Below, piece by piece: positions 52,740 to 61,382 of a DNA stretch of 64,000 nt. The number at the start of each line of letters is the position of its first letter. Within the stretch, counting starts at the first letter, position 1. The translations under genes were made by a program, and so were the position numbers. The stretch covers positions 62,001 through 126,000 of the forward strand of contig NZ_QPJK01000006.1 in assembly GCF_003337555.1 (NCBI RefSeq). The letters are read 5' to 3'. A model generated the notes under the pieces. It was not told the DNA's origin, made no database searches, and saw only the letters and a list, made by a program, of their open reading frames with translations. This stretch comes from Pseudorhodoferax soli (GTDB taxonomy: Bacteria > Pseudomonadota > Gammaproteobacteria > Burkholderiales > Burkholderiaceae_C).

Positions 52740-54281
52740 TCAGCGGGTTAACCACGCATCAAGAATGGCGCCGAGTCGGACGAAGCCAGCCCCATTGACG
52801 CTGGCGTCTCCCACGACGCCGACATTGTGAGCGTCAATGAATTGCTTGGTCTCAAGCTCTGCAACTGTGTTTCGGCCCGGTAGCAGGAGGAGGCACGCCC
52901 TGGGACGCACCTGCCCCAGGCGCAAAGCATCGTGGTAGATGTGCGCGGAGGCCATTGCATCCAATATGTTCTCGCGGCCGCTTCGCCACTTTGCGTCCAG
53001 CACGAGGAACTCTTCGAAGTTTCCTCTACCTAAAACGAGAACGATGTCTGGCCGGCGCTCTCTCGAAATGCTCCAACCTGACCTGTTACCACGTGCCTTC
53101 AAGGCGGGGAAGCTTGCCTGGAACAAAACCTCAAGTTCCGCTTCATCGCCGAGTTCGAAGGAAGTTGCCCGCTCCGCTGAGACGGACTGTGCGACTGTGG
53201 AGATACCGACTGCGCCTGTGAGCGTGGACACTACTTTCAACACCTGCAGGTAGCACCAGGTCTCATAGATTCCCCAGGATGGCGCTACATGAAGTTGGTC
53301 ATCCAGGTCGCGGCCCTCGACTGCTAACGACAACGACCTGCAGCCAATGCGGTAGGCACGGCCGTAGTTCGGCTGTGCCGCAATCTGGGTTAGCCCTGCT
53401 GCGGACGTCTCGCCGCTTGCTACCTCACTGAACAGCGGCCCAAACTGCAGTTTATGAGCTCTCCTGTCTAGGTGTCCGAGGTCCTCCAGTCGCCGCTCCA
53501 TGCGGAGAACTTGCTCTTCTGGAGGACTTCCAAGCTTTAACTCTCTGACCTTGGCTTGGATTGAGGAGAGCGCCGCCCTGAACCTACGCAAGAGCGCGAG
53601 CATCGCCCGATTTGCAGGGGTGTCGAAGGTAGGCGTGGAAGTTTGACTGCTGACCTGCAACGAGTCCATCGCATCCGAGGTGGGTGCAATGCCGCTGGCC
53701 ATCGCGGCAAGCCTGCGGTCGTGAAGCGCCGAATGATGCAGCCGCCGAACCCTCGAGAGGGGCAAGACCTTCGCTTCTGCCGCGAGCGAGCGATGAGGAG
53801 ACCTGGCGATGGCCTCTACAGCATCCAAGAACACCGGGCCGTGCTCCCTAAGCCTGGTCAGCAAGATGTCGTGAGCAAGTTTGCCAGGATTGCCTGAGTG
53901 TCCAAACCCCATCGATGCAGCGGACACACCGCCAAGCAAGCCTTGGTCGAAGCGCCGGATATCAGCCACCATGTCGTCAAACTCCGCCTGCCCGGCCTTA
54001 GATGGGCTCGGGCTGACGTCTAGGAAGTACCTGGTGCGCTGTTCCGCGGGAAGGACAATGTCCACCGCAACGCGTCCAGCATAGAAGCTGGGTCTCCACT
54101 TCAGCAATGAGGTCGACTCGCGGCGGAGTTCCACGTCGTCGACAAAGACGCGCGCTTCGGGCCTGGCTCCGGTGCTGAGTAGGTAGTCGGTGTCTTCAGT
54201 AAGGCCCGTCACTATCTCGCCGGGCGACAGCTCCGTCCACCCATCGCCAGGCACCTCAATTGCTTTGCGAAAGCTGAGCAT
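52740..54281 (-). CDS. McrC-like nuclease (DUF2357 with PD-(D/E)XK domain)
   Basis: A 513-aa protein of the DUF2357/McrC-like family. The N-terminus is a beta-rich DUF2357 domain, then a helical region, and a C-terminal PD-(D/E)XK nuclease around residue 410-430: RRPDIVLVLGRG then FLVLDAKWRSG (D...DAK). It starts 19 bp after the McrB-like gene. Together they would form a modification-dependent (type IV) restriction complex that cuts after NTP hydrolysis. Confidence 0.82.
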   Translation of the reverse strand: MLSFRKAIEVPGDGWTELSPGEIVTGLTEDTDYLLSTGARPEARVFVDDVELRRESTSLLKWRPSFYAGRVAVDIVLPAEQRTRYFLDVSPSPSKAGQAEFDDMVADIRRFDQGLLGGVSAASMGFGHSGNPGKLAHDILLTRLREHGPVFLDAVEAIARSPHRSLAAEAKVLPLSRVRRLHHSALHDRRLAAMASGIAPTSDAMDSLQVSSQTSTPTFDTPANRAMLALLRRFRAALSSIQAKVRELKLGSPPEEQVLRMERRLEDLGHLDRRAHKLQFGPLFSEVASGETSAAGLTQIAAQPNYGRAYRIGCRSLSLAVEGRDLDDQLHVAPSWGIYETWCYLQVLKVVSTLTGAVGISTVAQSVSAERATSFELGDEAELEVLFQASFPALKARGNRSGWSISRERRPDIVLVLGRGNFEEFLVLDAKWRSGRENILDAMASAHIYHDALRLGQVRPRACLLLLPGRNTVAELETKQFIDAHNVGVVGDASVNGAGFVRLGAILDAWLTR

Positions 54282-54299
54282 TGCTTGGCCCCACCAGGC

Positions 54300-56561
54300 C
54301 TATCGCCAGAAGCGGGCTGACCCGCTGACTGAGAGGTCCTCCTGCATGCTTTTGACCTTGGCGCAGCACCTTGTGAGGCCATGGTCAGCCAGCGCCTTAT
54401 GCGTTTCCTGCAGCGCCTTCTGAAACTTGACTGACGTCTCGCCCCGGAGCTTTGGTAGCACCTTCGCGTAGATGACATGGTCGAGGGCTGCCTCGTTGTT
54501 TGGTGCCAATGCGGCGTGGAAAGCGAGGTAGCTCACAACGTCATCGATTGTTCGCCAGCCAAAGTGGAGCCTAACTGGCGCGAGAGCGTCCCCCAATGCG
54601 ACCAGTACAGCCTGTGTCTTCTCTTTCAGCTCGGGCGCCAGTGCGGTGGAGTTCCATCCGGGGAAGGCTTGAACGCTGATATTCCAGAACTCCAGCGTGA
54701 ATGCACGGTCGAGCACCTTGTCGGAGAGACCGTGCGTGGTCTCGTCCATGTTGAGTGTGCCGATGATTGCCAGATTCGCCGGGTACTTGACCCGGGGGGG
54801 CGTTGGTACGGAGTCGTCCCCAAGCTGATGAAGGTCCAGCCAACCATGTGTTTCCATGGCAGAGAGGACAGGAGCCAGGTACTGCTCAGGGTGTGACAGG
54901 TTCATCTCGTCGAGGACGGCGACGTACGGGTTCTCAGGGTCGGCTGCTGCACGCAGCAGCAGTTCTAGGAACGGCGCGCTGCGATACGACGACTCCTGAA
55001 TTGGATTGACATAGCCCAAAAGTGGGCTGGGGTCGTACCACCCGGGTTGAACGGGGATGACTCTGACGCGGTCGTTCTCCTCGGTCATGGCCATACCGCA
55101 CAGAGCCGACGCGTAGTTCTGCGCGAGCTGTGTCTTTCCAGACCCAGATATCCCAGTCAACACAGCAAAGTGTCGAACGGGATGGAACCATAGACCCGCA
55201 TGTAGTTGCTCAATCAATGATTGGTCCAGAACGAGCTTTCCTGCGACCAACTCTGCGAGCCGCTTGGAAAGGTCGGAAAACGAAGGTAGCTGGACCTTCT
55301 CAGCAACTTGAGCCTTGATTTCGGCGACAGTCTCCGCCTGCAATGGCAGGCTCTGCGGCACCCAGGTGACCAGTTCGGCCCATCGCTTACCGCGCTCAGT
55401 GGTTCGCAGAAGTTTTCTGCCGTTGATGTCCGCAGCTTCAATGAGTCCGAGGCTGATGAGCCAGCTGAGCAGCGCTGTCGGCGCATAGTCTGAGGTCCAT
55501 CCGGGATGAACGGACTGGAGCAGTGTGACCAGTTGAGGCTTCGGTTGGGGCGCTTGATTCAGGACCGTCAGGACATGGTCGACCCCAAGCACTTTCGTGA
55601 GGAGGTGGTCGGCGAGTTCGTCTGGGTCCTGCGTTTCCAGAAGGTTGATACCGCGCGCACTTAGGCGATAGGTGTCTCCCTCCCGTTTGCACAGGTCAAA
55701 TTCACGGGAGACTACGTTGATGCTCGTGTTTAGGCTGTTGGCTGCGAGTTCTGGATTCGCCTGCCTGATGAGGTCGGCGAACTCGTCCTTCGAGACACCT
55801 TCGTTGAGTTCCGGCAGGAGCCCCAGCAGTGTCTGAAAGCCGCCCTTCATGGAAGTCAGTCCCTTGCGCCTCAGCGTGGCCGGGAGCGGTTTGAGCGCCG
55901 GCTCGTCATCGGATGGGTTGGCAACAGATTCGGCCCCCTCATCGGCAATGCGCTCGTAGACCATCCAAGGCAAACATACCCGACGCACGAGGTCCATCTG
56001 GGTATCGCCAACTGGTCCAAGGATGGCGTCTACTCGCGCTCGAATTGCTTTGTGTGCACGGACCGGGTGGTCGTTTGCTCCGCCGCCCATCTCTTTGTGC
56101 AGATAGAGCAATTTGCCTTGGTCTGCGACTGAGGTGAAGTGCTCAGGGAAGAGCGCGCAGAGCACGCGATTGAGCTTCAGGCGTGGCGCTCGGCCGCAAA
56201 GGGCCTTTGTTCGGTCACGCAGGCCATTGTAGAACTCGGTCAAATGAGCTTCGATGGCCGCCGGGTCGCCTGGCAGTGGCTTCATCACCTCGCCCGCGAA
56301 CCAGTCGCGGAAGCCTTCGTCCGCGATGGCGGGTGCGGTCTTAACCGAACCCATGCCAAGGCCTGCGACTGGATTCTCATCCCAGAGCTTCTTCAGGAAC
56401 TGAACGTCGTGGAGGCGTTCAGGGATTGCTGCTTTGACTTCATCGAGGAAGCTGTGAAGCCTCGCATACCATTCTTGGGCTCCCTTGGACGCGGCGGTAC
56501 CTGCTAAAGCCGCGTCAAGCTGGCTCTTCAGAGCGACATCGCTCTCGAGTTTTCCTGGCAT
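54300..56561 (-). CDS. McrB-like AAA+ NTPase
   Basis: A 753-aa McrB-type motor. The N-terminal 250 residues are a DNA-binding/target-recognition region. The AAA+ domain has Walker A ISGSGKTQLAQNYA (about residue 470), Walker B VAVLDEMNLSHPEQYL and the sensor GTLNMDETTHGLSDKVLDRA, typical of McrB. The Met at 56561 is chosen because GGAGGGAGAAGA precedes it and the upstream frame lacks conserved sequence. The nuclease partner follows at 54281. Which modified base is recognised cannot be read from the sequence. Confidence 0.87.
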   Translation of the reverse strand: MPGKLESDVALKSQLDAALAGTAASKGAQEWYARLHSFLDEVKAAIPERLHDVQFLKKLWDENPVAGLGMGSVKTAPAIADEGFRDWFAGEVMKPLPGDPAAIEAHLTEFYNGLRDRTKALCGRAPRLKLNRVLCALFPEHFTSVADQGKLLYLHKEMGGGANDHPVRAHKAIRARVDAILGPVGDTQMDLVRRVCLPWMVYERIADEGAESVANPSDDEPALKPLPATLRRKGLTSMKGGFQTLLGLLPELNEGVSKDEFADLIRQANPELAANSLNTSINVVSREFDLCKREGDTYRLSARGINLLETQDPDELADHLLTKVLGVDHVLTVLNQAPQPKPQLVTLLQSVHPGWTSDYAPTALLSWLISLGLIEAADINGRKLLRTTERGKRWAELVTWVPQSLPLQAETVAEIKAQVAEKVQLPSFSDLSKRLAELVAGKLVLDQSLIEQLHAGLWFHPVRHFAVLTGISGSGKTQLAQNYASALCGMAMTEENDRVRVIPVQPGWYDPSPLLGYVNPIQESSYRSAPFLELLLRAAADPENPYVAVLDEMNLSHPEQYLAPVLSAMETHGWLDLHQLGDDSVPTPPRVKYPANLAIIGTLNMDETTHGLSDKVLDRAFTLEFWNISVQAFPGWNSTALAPELKEKTQAVLVALGDALAPVRLHFGWRTIDDVVSYLAFHAALAPNNEAALDHVIYAKVLPKLRGETSVKFQKALQETHKALADHGLTRCCAKVKSMQEDLSVSGSARFWR

Positions 56562-56631
56562 TCTTCTCCCTCCGGCTTCTGCTCGGCCTACGGCAGAAAT
56601 CGTTGTTGGACTTACATTGTGACAAGCTAGC

Positions 56632-58065
56632 CTATGACCGCGGTCGCTCAACCTCACGAGTGGTCTGTTCTGAAGGGCCCTCTCGAAGCTTACGTGTCAG
56701 TCGCATTCCGCCGGATGTCGCGACGACGTCACCTCTTTCTGGAGAGATGTCGTTGGCAACGGAGGCAAGTCGAGCGGCTTCGTCGGCAAAGCGGTTGAGG
56801 TCCAGCGCGCTGCTGACACGAACGAGGAACCCATCCGTTCGATAGTCGAGTGCCAGCTCGACGAGTTGATTGCGCTCCGGTGAATCGCGAAACCGCAGCG
56901 CATGCCCGGCGAGCTCCTTGTCCACTGCCTGCGTGAATGCGGCCTTAGGTCGAAGAGAGAAGCTTCGAAATTTCTCGCTTTCAATGGCATCTCTGGTGGC
57001 AACGAACAGGGCAAGACGGTCGCGGGCTTCAGCCTCCAGGGCAAGAAGTCCAGCTGGCAAGCTGGCGCGCACGCCCGGAAACTGGCGGCAATCCCGTTCC
57101 ACCCAGCTCTCGCCAATGGTGGGCCGCAGCTCTGCAGGCATGTCTGTCAATGCGCGGAACTGGTCAATGGTCTCCAAAGTCTTCATCAGCACAGCGACTT
57201 CAGGGATTAGCGCTACCGGCTGAGACTCGGGACGCGAAGGCGCGTCTGCTGGCGGGTCGACGACTGTCACCTGTATTGGCTGGTTGGCATCGAGGCTGGC
57301 GTGCACGCAGGCCATCGAGGTAGCGGCGGCTGGAGGATGTGTAGCCCAGCCGATTTGCGGAACGGCGTTGAGCTGAAGTAGACCTTCAGTGACACGTCGC
57401 CATCTATCTCGCCTGACGCCACCTTTGCTTTCGAAGACATGCCAACCGCCCGACGCTGTCACGGCAAGGTAGTCTGGCCACTTGGTAGCGGTTGAGTTGT
57501 ACTGGACGGGGCTTGGTGCCCCTGCAATCGCTTTCGTGAAGATGCCGACGTGGAGGAATTTATCAAGCCGCTCGCCCGCGGCGGACAACCACTCCCGCGC
57601 AGCAAGATAGGTCGCTATGCCGCCCGCCGCGAATGACATGGCGGCCTTCTCTGAAGTCTCCATGGTTTTGTAGAAGCCTCGGGGCGTGCGTGCGCCCTGA
57701 CTGTCGATATAGATGCAGGAGAGAAGCATCTGGAGGCGGGCTAGCAGGTAGGCGGCGAGGTCTTGCGCCTCTGAGGGATTCAGCAGGAGCAAGGCTGTCC
57801 AATCGCGTCGTTTTCCATAGCCGCACTCCAGCGCGGCGCGAAGGACATCAATGTCTTGAATCGGCACGTTCTTTGGCAATCCACCCGGTGCGCCGAAGGG
57901 CGGGTGCGCCGTCACCTTGAAGTTCTTCTTGACGAACGTGGCGGGAGCCTTGACTGCCTTCGCTCCTGGGCCGATAGGTAACGCCGGTTTAGTTCCGGCG
58001 ACTCTCGGGACATAGAACTCGAACCGATTTCCGTTGGTCTTGCTTGTCGGCTTGCGTGCTGGCAC
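56632..58065 (-). CDS. Hypothetical protein with possible PD-(D/E)XK motif, first gene of the McrBC-like operon
   Basis: A 477-aa protein, first of the minus-strand operon at the right end of the element. The core WPDYLAVTASGGWHVFESKG (D198, E212, K214) matches the D-X(n)-ExK pattern of restriction-type nucleases, but the fold is not verified. The flanking regions are helical; residues 60-130 include PIQDIDVLRAALECGYGKRRDWTALLLL. It lies 71 bp upstream of the McrB-like gene and 152 bp from the nearest right-end repeat. Role unknown; it may add specificity or a second nuclease. Confidence 0.6.
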   Translation of the reverse strand: MPARKPTSKTNGNRFEFYVPRVAGTKPALPIGPGAKAVKAPATFVKKNFKVTAHPPFGAPGGLPKNVPIQDIDVLRAALECGYGKRRDWTALLLLNPSEAQDLAAYLLARLQMLLSCIYIDSQGARTPRGFYKTMETSEKAAMSFAAGGIATYLAAREWLSAAGERLDKFLHVGIFTKAIAGAPSPVQYNSTATKWPDYLAVTASGGWHVFESKGGVRRDRWRRVTEGLLQLNAVPQIGWATHPPAAATSMACVHASLDANQPIQVTVVDPPADAPSRPESQPVALIPEVAVLMKTLETIDQFRALTDMPAELRPTIGESWVERDCRQFPGVRASLPAGLLALEAEARDRLALFVATRDAIESEKFRSFSLRPKAAFTQAVDKELAGHALRFRDSPERNQLVELALDYRTDGFLVRVSSALDLNRFADEAARLASVANDISPERGDVVATSGGMRLTRKLREGPSEQTTREVERPRS

Positions 58066-58217
58066 TTCTCACTTCCATGATGCTTGGGGCGGATTGTGCC
58101 GCTCGCGCGCTCGCTCATGCCTCAGATATCACATGCTTCACCGCTGCCAGGAAAGCTTGGGCCGGTGCTATACAGGTGTATGAGGTAAGTTGTTGTGGCG
58201 TTTGATTTTTCCTTCAC

Positions 58218-58327
58218 CCAACGACATATTTGTCTGGGCTGGAAATCGACTTGGCGCAAAGCCAAGGACTATTTGTTCGATTGCCAAACGCCAAGGACTA
58301 ATTGTCTAAACCAAGGACTAATTTGTC
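58218..58327 (-). repeat. Right-end cluster of four transposase-binding-type repeats
   Basis: Copies of the motif, reverse complement of GACAAATNAGTCCTTGG, lie at 58218-58234 (weaker), 58262-58277, 58291-58306 and 58311-58327, all inverted relative to the left-end copies. They are packed within 110 bp. This density contrasts with the spread of the left end, as in Tn7. Confidence 0.82.
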
Positions 58328-58335
58328 CCTAACCA
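58311..58335 (-). repeat. Right terminal inverted repeat of the transposon
   Basis: On the minus strand it begins TGGTT and contains CAAATTAGTCCTTGG. It pairs without gaps with the left repeat at 4967-4991. Confidence 0.88.
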
Positions 58336-58339
58336 ACGA
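58336..58339. repeat. Target-site duplication, right copy (ACGA)
   Basis: ACGA follows the AACCA terminus and matches the left copy at 4963-4966. Its direct-repeat status depends on the TGGTT/AACCA boundaries, which are symmetrical. Confidence 0.8.
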
Positions 58340-58367
58340 AGACTTCGGCGGCGGTCAGGCGGTCCAT
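58340..58367 (-). pseudogene. N-terminal fragment (codons 1-10) of the interrupted LysR gene
   Basis: From the ATG at 58367 the minus strand reads MDRLTAAEVF and enters the target duplication (VFV); the next codons (QIAERGS...) are at the other end of the insertion near 4962. MDRLxxxxVFVQIA is the standard LysR start and is also seen in the intact cargo LysR (5988-6926). The upstream region is shared with the divergent oxidoreductase gene. Confidence 0.88.
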
Positions 58368-58491
58368 GATTTCATCGAATGAAGCAACAAAGCATTGCAT
58401 GCTAGATGGTTTTTTAATCGAATGGAGCAACTTACGATGGCGGACATGGCGCTGCATCCCGCAGCGCTGCGCAGCACGAAAGAGGTTCTCC

Positions 58492-59109
58492 ATGTCCAAC
58501 ATCGCCATCCTCGGCATCACCGGCAACGCCGGCTCCCGCATCGCGGCAGAACTGCTGGCGCGCGGCCACCGCGTGACCGGCATCGCGCGCGATCCGTCCA
58601 AGGCCCCGGCACGTGCAGGCCTCACGCTGGTGGCGGCCGACGCCACGCAGGCCGCCACGCTGGCGCCGCTGCTCGAAGGCCACGACGTGGTGGTCAGCGC
58701 CACGCGCTTCGTCGGCGGCATCGATGCCGCCACGCTGGTGGCGGCAGCCAGGCAGGCCGGCGTGCCGCGCATTGCCGTGGTCGGCGGCGCCGGCAGCCTG
58801 GAGGTGGCGCCCGGTGTGGCGCTGATCGACACGCCGCAGTTCCCCGAGGCTTACAAGGCCGAGGCCGGCGCGGGCCGCGTGTTCCTGCAGGCGCTGCGCG
58901 GCGAGCAGGGGGTCGACTGGACCTTTTTATCGCCGTCGGCGCTGTTCGCACCGGGCGAGCGCACCGGCAAATTCCGCCTGGGCGGCGACCAGCTGCTGGT
59001 GGATGCACAGGGCAACAGCCACATCTCGATGGAAGACTTCGCGATCGCGCTGGCCGACGAGATCGAGCGCCCGCAGCACGCGCGCCAGCGCTTCACGGTC
59101 GGCTACTGA
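58492..59109 (+). CDS. NAD(P)-binding oxidoreductase (NmrA/SDR-like, YwnB type)
   Basis: A 205-aa single-domain Rossmann protein. The nucleotide-binding loop is ILGITGNAGSRIAAELLARGH (GxxGxxG), followed by GHDVVVSATRF and VVGGAGSL. This matches small NAD(P)H-binding epimerase-like proteins. The start at 58492 is the Met that places the Gly-rich loop at the N-terminus. The disrupted LysR gene was divergent from it and is its probable regulator. The reaction is unknown. Confidence 0.85.
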   Translation: MSNIAILGITGNAGSRIAAELLARGHRVTGIARDPSKAPARAGLTLVAADATQAATLAPLLEGHDVVVSATRFVGGIDAATLVAAARQAGVPRIAVVGGAGSLEVAPGVALIDTPQFPEAYKAEAGAGRVFLQALRGEQGVDWTFLSPSALFAPGERTGKFRLGGDQLLVDAQGNSHISMEDFAIALADEIERPQHARQRFTVGY

Positions 59110-59121
59110 TCCGCCCGGCGC

Positions 59122-60084
59122 TCACTCGATCGCCACCTTCGCATCCTTCACGAGCCTGGCGTACTTGGCGGTGTCGTCCTTGATGCGTGCGGCCATCTGC
59201 TCGGCCGTGTCGCCCACGGGCTCGGCGCCGATCTCTTCCATGCGCTTCCTGAACTCGGGCGAGTGGATGATCTTCGCCATCTCGGTGTTGAGCCTGGCCA
59301 CGGTGTCCCGGGGCGTGGCCGCGGGCGCGAGGATGCCGAACCAGGTGCCCTGGTCGAAGCCCGGCAGGCCGGACTCGGCCAGCGTGGGCACCTCGGGCAG
59401 CGTGCTGGAGCGCTTGGCCGTGGTCACGGCCAGCGCGCGCAGCTTGCCGCCCTTGATGTGCTGCACCAGCGGCGTCAGCGTGTCGAACGACAGGTCGATC
59501 TGCCCACCCAGCAGGTCGGTGGTCAGCGGTGCGCTGCCCTTGTAGGGCACGTGCACGAGCTCCACGCCGGCCAGGCCCGAGAACTGCGTGCCGATGAGGT
59601 GCTGCACCGTGCCGTTGCCGTTCGAGCCGTACGCCACCTTGCCCGGCGCCGCCTTGGCCAGCGCGATGAGGCCCTTCACGTCCGTGGCGGCCGACTTGGC
59701 GTTGACCACCAGCACATTGGGCACCAGGGCCACGGTGGTGATGGGCGCGAAGCTCTTCTCGAAGTCGTAGGGCAGCTTTTTGTAGACGCTGGTGGCGATC
59801 GTGTGGTGCACCGCGCCCATCAGCAGCGTATAGCCGTCGGCCTTGGACTTGGCGACGAAGTCCGCGCCGATGGTGGCGCCGGCACCGGGCCGGCTCTCGA
59901 CGATGACGGGCTGGCCCAGCGCCTGCGACAGCGGCGTGGTCAGCGAGCGGGCCAGTGCATCGGAACTGCCTCCGGGCGGGAAGGGCACGATCAACGTGAT
60001 CGGCTTGGTCGGAAAGGCCTGGGCGGCGGCAAGCTTGCAGGCCAGGGCCAGTGCCAGCATGGCGAAGGTGTTGCGGCGGTTCAT
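59122..60084 (-). CDS. Bug/TctC-family tripartite tricarboxylate transporter substrate-binding protein
   Basis: A 320-aa periplasmic receptor. A Sec signal peptide (NRRNTFAMLALALACKLAAAQA) is followed by the family start FPTKPITLIVPFPPGGSSDALAR and the PVIVESRPGAGATIGADFVAKSKADGYTLLMG segment that binds the carboxylate. It is the class expanded in Burkholderiales. The adjacent dehydrogenase of the tartrate/malate type hints that the ligand is a dicarboxylate. No membrane subunit is encoded here. It converges with the oxidoreductase gene. Confidence 0.92.
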   Translation of the reverse strand: MNRRNTFAMLALALACKLAAAQAFPTKPITLIVPFPPGGSSDALARSLTTPLSQALGQPVIVESRPGAGATIGADFVAKSKADGYTLLMGAVHHTIATSVYKKLPYDFEKSFAPITTVALVPNVLVVNAKSAATDVKGLIALAKAAPGKVAYGSNGNGTVQHLIGTQFSGLAGVELVHVPYKGSAPLTTDLLGGQIDLSFDTLTPLVQHIKGGKLRALAVTTAKRSSTLPEVPTLAESGLPGFDQGTWFGILAPAATPRDTVARLNTEMAKIIHSPEFRKRMEEIGAEPVGDTAEQMAARIKDDTAKYARLVKDAKVAIE

Positions 60085-60188
60085 GCGTGTCTCCAGGAAT
60101 CAGCGGGCAAAGACCATCCCCGCAGCGCTTGGCGGCTGCTTCGTGGGCGAGGGAAGGACGCGGGCGTGAGCCCGCGGGAGTCAGGCTG

Positions 60189-61277
60189 TCAGGCGGCCTT
60201 GCGCTTGGCGCTGCCGGCCACCAGGGCGCAGACGGCCTGCGTGACCTGGGCCGTGGTGGCCCGGCCACCGAGGTCGCGCGTGTGCAGCCCGGGGTCGGCC
60301 GTGACCTGCTCGATGGCGGCCATCACGCGCTGGGCGGCGGCGTGCTCGCCCAGGTGCTCCAGCAGCATCACGACCGACCAGAAGGTTCCGACCGGGTTGG
60401 CCAGGCCTTGGCCCATGATGTCGAAGGCCGAACCGTGGATGGGCTCGAACATCGAGGGGTAGCGGCGCTCTGGATCGATGTTGCCGGTGGGCGCGATGCC
60501 CAGGCTGCCCGCCAGCGCGGCGGCCAGGTCGGACAGGATGTCGGCATGCAGGTTGGTGGCGACGATGGTGTCCAGCGTGGCGGGCTTGTTGACCATGCGG
60601 GCCGTCATGGCGTCCACGAGTTCCTTGTCCCACTTCACGTCGGGGAAGCCGGCCGCCACCTCGGCGGCGATCTCGTCCCACATCACCATGGCGTGGCGCT
60701 GGGCGTTGCTCTTGGTCACCACGGTCAGCTGCTTGCGCGGCCGGCTCTGGGCCAGCTGGAAGGCGTAGCGCAGGATGCGCTCCACGCCCACGCGGGTCAT
60801 GATGGACACATCGGTCGCGGCCTCGATCGGGTGGCCCTGGTGCACGCGGCCGCCCACGCCGGAGTACTCGCCCTCGGAGTTCTCGCGCACGATGACCCAG
60901 TTCAGGTCGTCGGGCCCGCAGCGCTTGAGCGGCGCGTCGATGCCGCGCAGGATGCGCGTGGGCCGCACGTTGGCGTACTGGTCGAAGCCCTGGCAGATCT
61001 TCAGGCGCAGTCCCCACAGCGTGATGTGGTCGGGGATGTGCGGGTCGCCGGCGGAGCCGAACAGGATGGCGTCCTTGCCCTTGAGCGCCTCCAGGCCATT
61101 GGCCGGCATCATCTCGCCGTGGGCGCGGAACCAGTCGCCGCCCCAGCCGAAATCCTCGAAATCGAAGGCGATGCCGCTGCTGCTGGCGGCCACCGCCTCG
61201 AGCACTTCGCGGCCGGCCGGCACGACTTCCTTGCCGATGCCGTCGCCGGGGATGGTGGCGATCCTGTAGGTCTTCAT
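60189..61277 (-). CDS. Tartrate/D-malate-type dehydrogenase (isocitrate/isopropylmalate dehydrogenase family)
   Basis: A 362-aa decarboxylating dehydrogenase. The start IATIPGDGIGKEVVPAG, the NWVIVRENSEGEYSGVGGR substrate loop, the lysine in TVVTKSNAQRHAMVMWD, the metal-binding DAMTARMV and LHADILSDLAAALAG, and the EPIHGSAFDIMG nucleotide loop are all present. The pattern fits tartrate dehydrogenase/D-malate dehydrogenase (TtuC/DmlA). The Met at 61277 is chosen because AAGGAAACGG precedes it. It shares a promoter region with the divergent LysR gene at 61383 and lies about 100 bp upstream of the Bug receptor on the same strand. Confidence 0.87.
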   Translation of the reverse strand: MKTYRIATIPGDGIGKEVVPAGREVLEAVAASSSGIAFDFEDFGWGGDWFRAHGEMMPANGLEALKGKDAILFGSAGDPHIPDHITLWGLRLKICQGFDQYANVRPTRILRGIDAPLKRCGPDDLNWVIVRENSEGEYSGVGGRVHQGHPIEAATDVSIMTRVGVERILRYAFQLAQSRPRKQLTVVTKSNAQRHAMVMWDEIAAEVAAGFPDVKWDKELVDAMTARMVNKPATLDTIVATNLHADILSDLAAALAGSLGIAPTGNIDPERRYPSMFEPIHGSAFDIMGQGLANPVGTFWSVVMLLEHLGEHAAAQRVMAAIEQVTADPGLHTRDLGGRATTAQVTQAVCALVAGSAKRKAA

Positions 61278-61382
61278 GGTCCGTTTCCTTGGAGAGCAGT
61301 GTTGGGATGGATGGACTGTAAGAACCACGGCAGGTGCTGGATCGGCGCTAAAGTGAATCCATTCTTAACCTGGATTCAACAC

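Larger units (their letters stand above)
4967..58335. mobile_element. Tn7-like transposon, 53,369 bp, carrying a defence-gene cargo
   Basis: The boundaries are set by matching 25-bp terminal inverted repeats (4967-4991 and 58311-58335, both beginning TGGTT and ending AGTCCTTGG), a 4-bp target duplication, and restoration of an interrupted LysR gene when the element is removed. Both ends carry several copies of the motif GACAAATNAGTCCTTGG in inverted orientation, as expected for TnsB-binding sites. The transposition genes at 30.9-38.2 kb are tnsA, tnsB, tnsC, tniQ and one more. Unlike classical Tn7, they sit in the middle rather than next to one end. The cargo has a lower GC content than the flanks and includes predicted defence systems on both sides of the tns operon. 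Confidence 0.9.

Noticed and set aside
4967-58335. Insertion at the glmS attachment site (attTn7)
   Set aside because: No glmS gene flanks the element; both flanks are parts of a LysR gene.
58432-58832. A minus-strand gene opposite the NAD(P)-binding protein
   Set aside because: Antisense shadow; only its last few codons (MDRLTAAEVFV) are real, as the LysR N-terminus.
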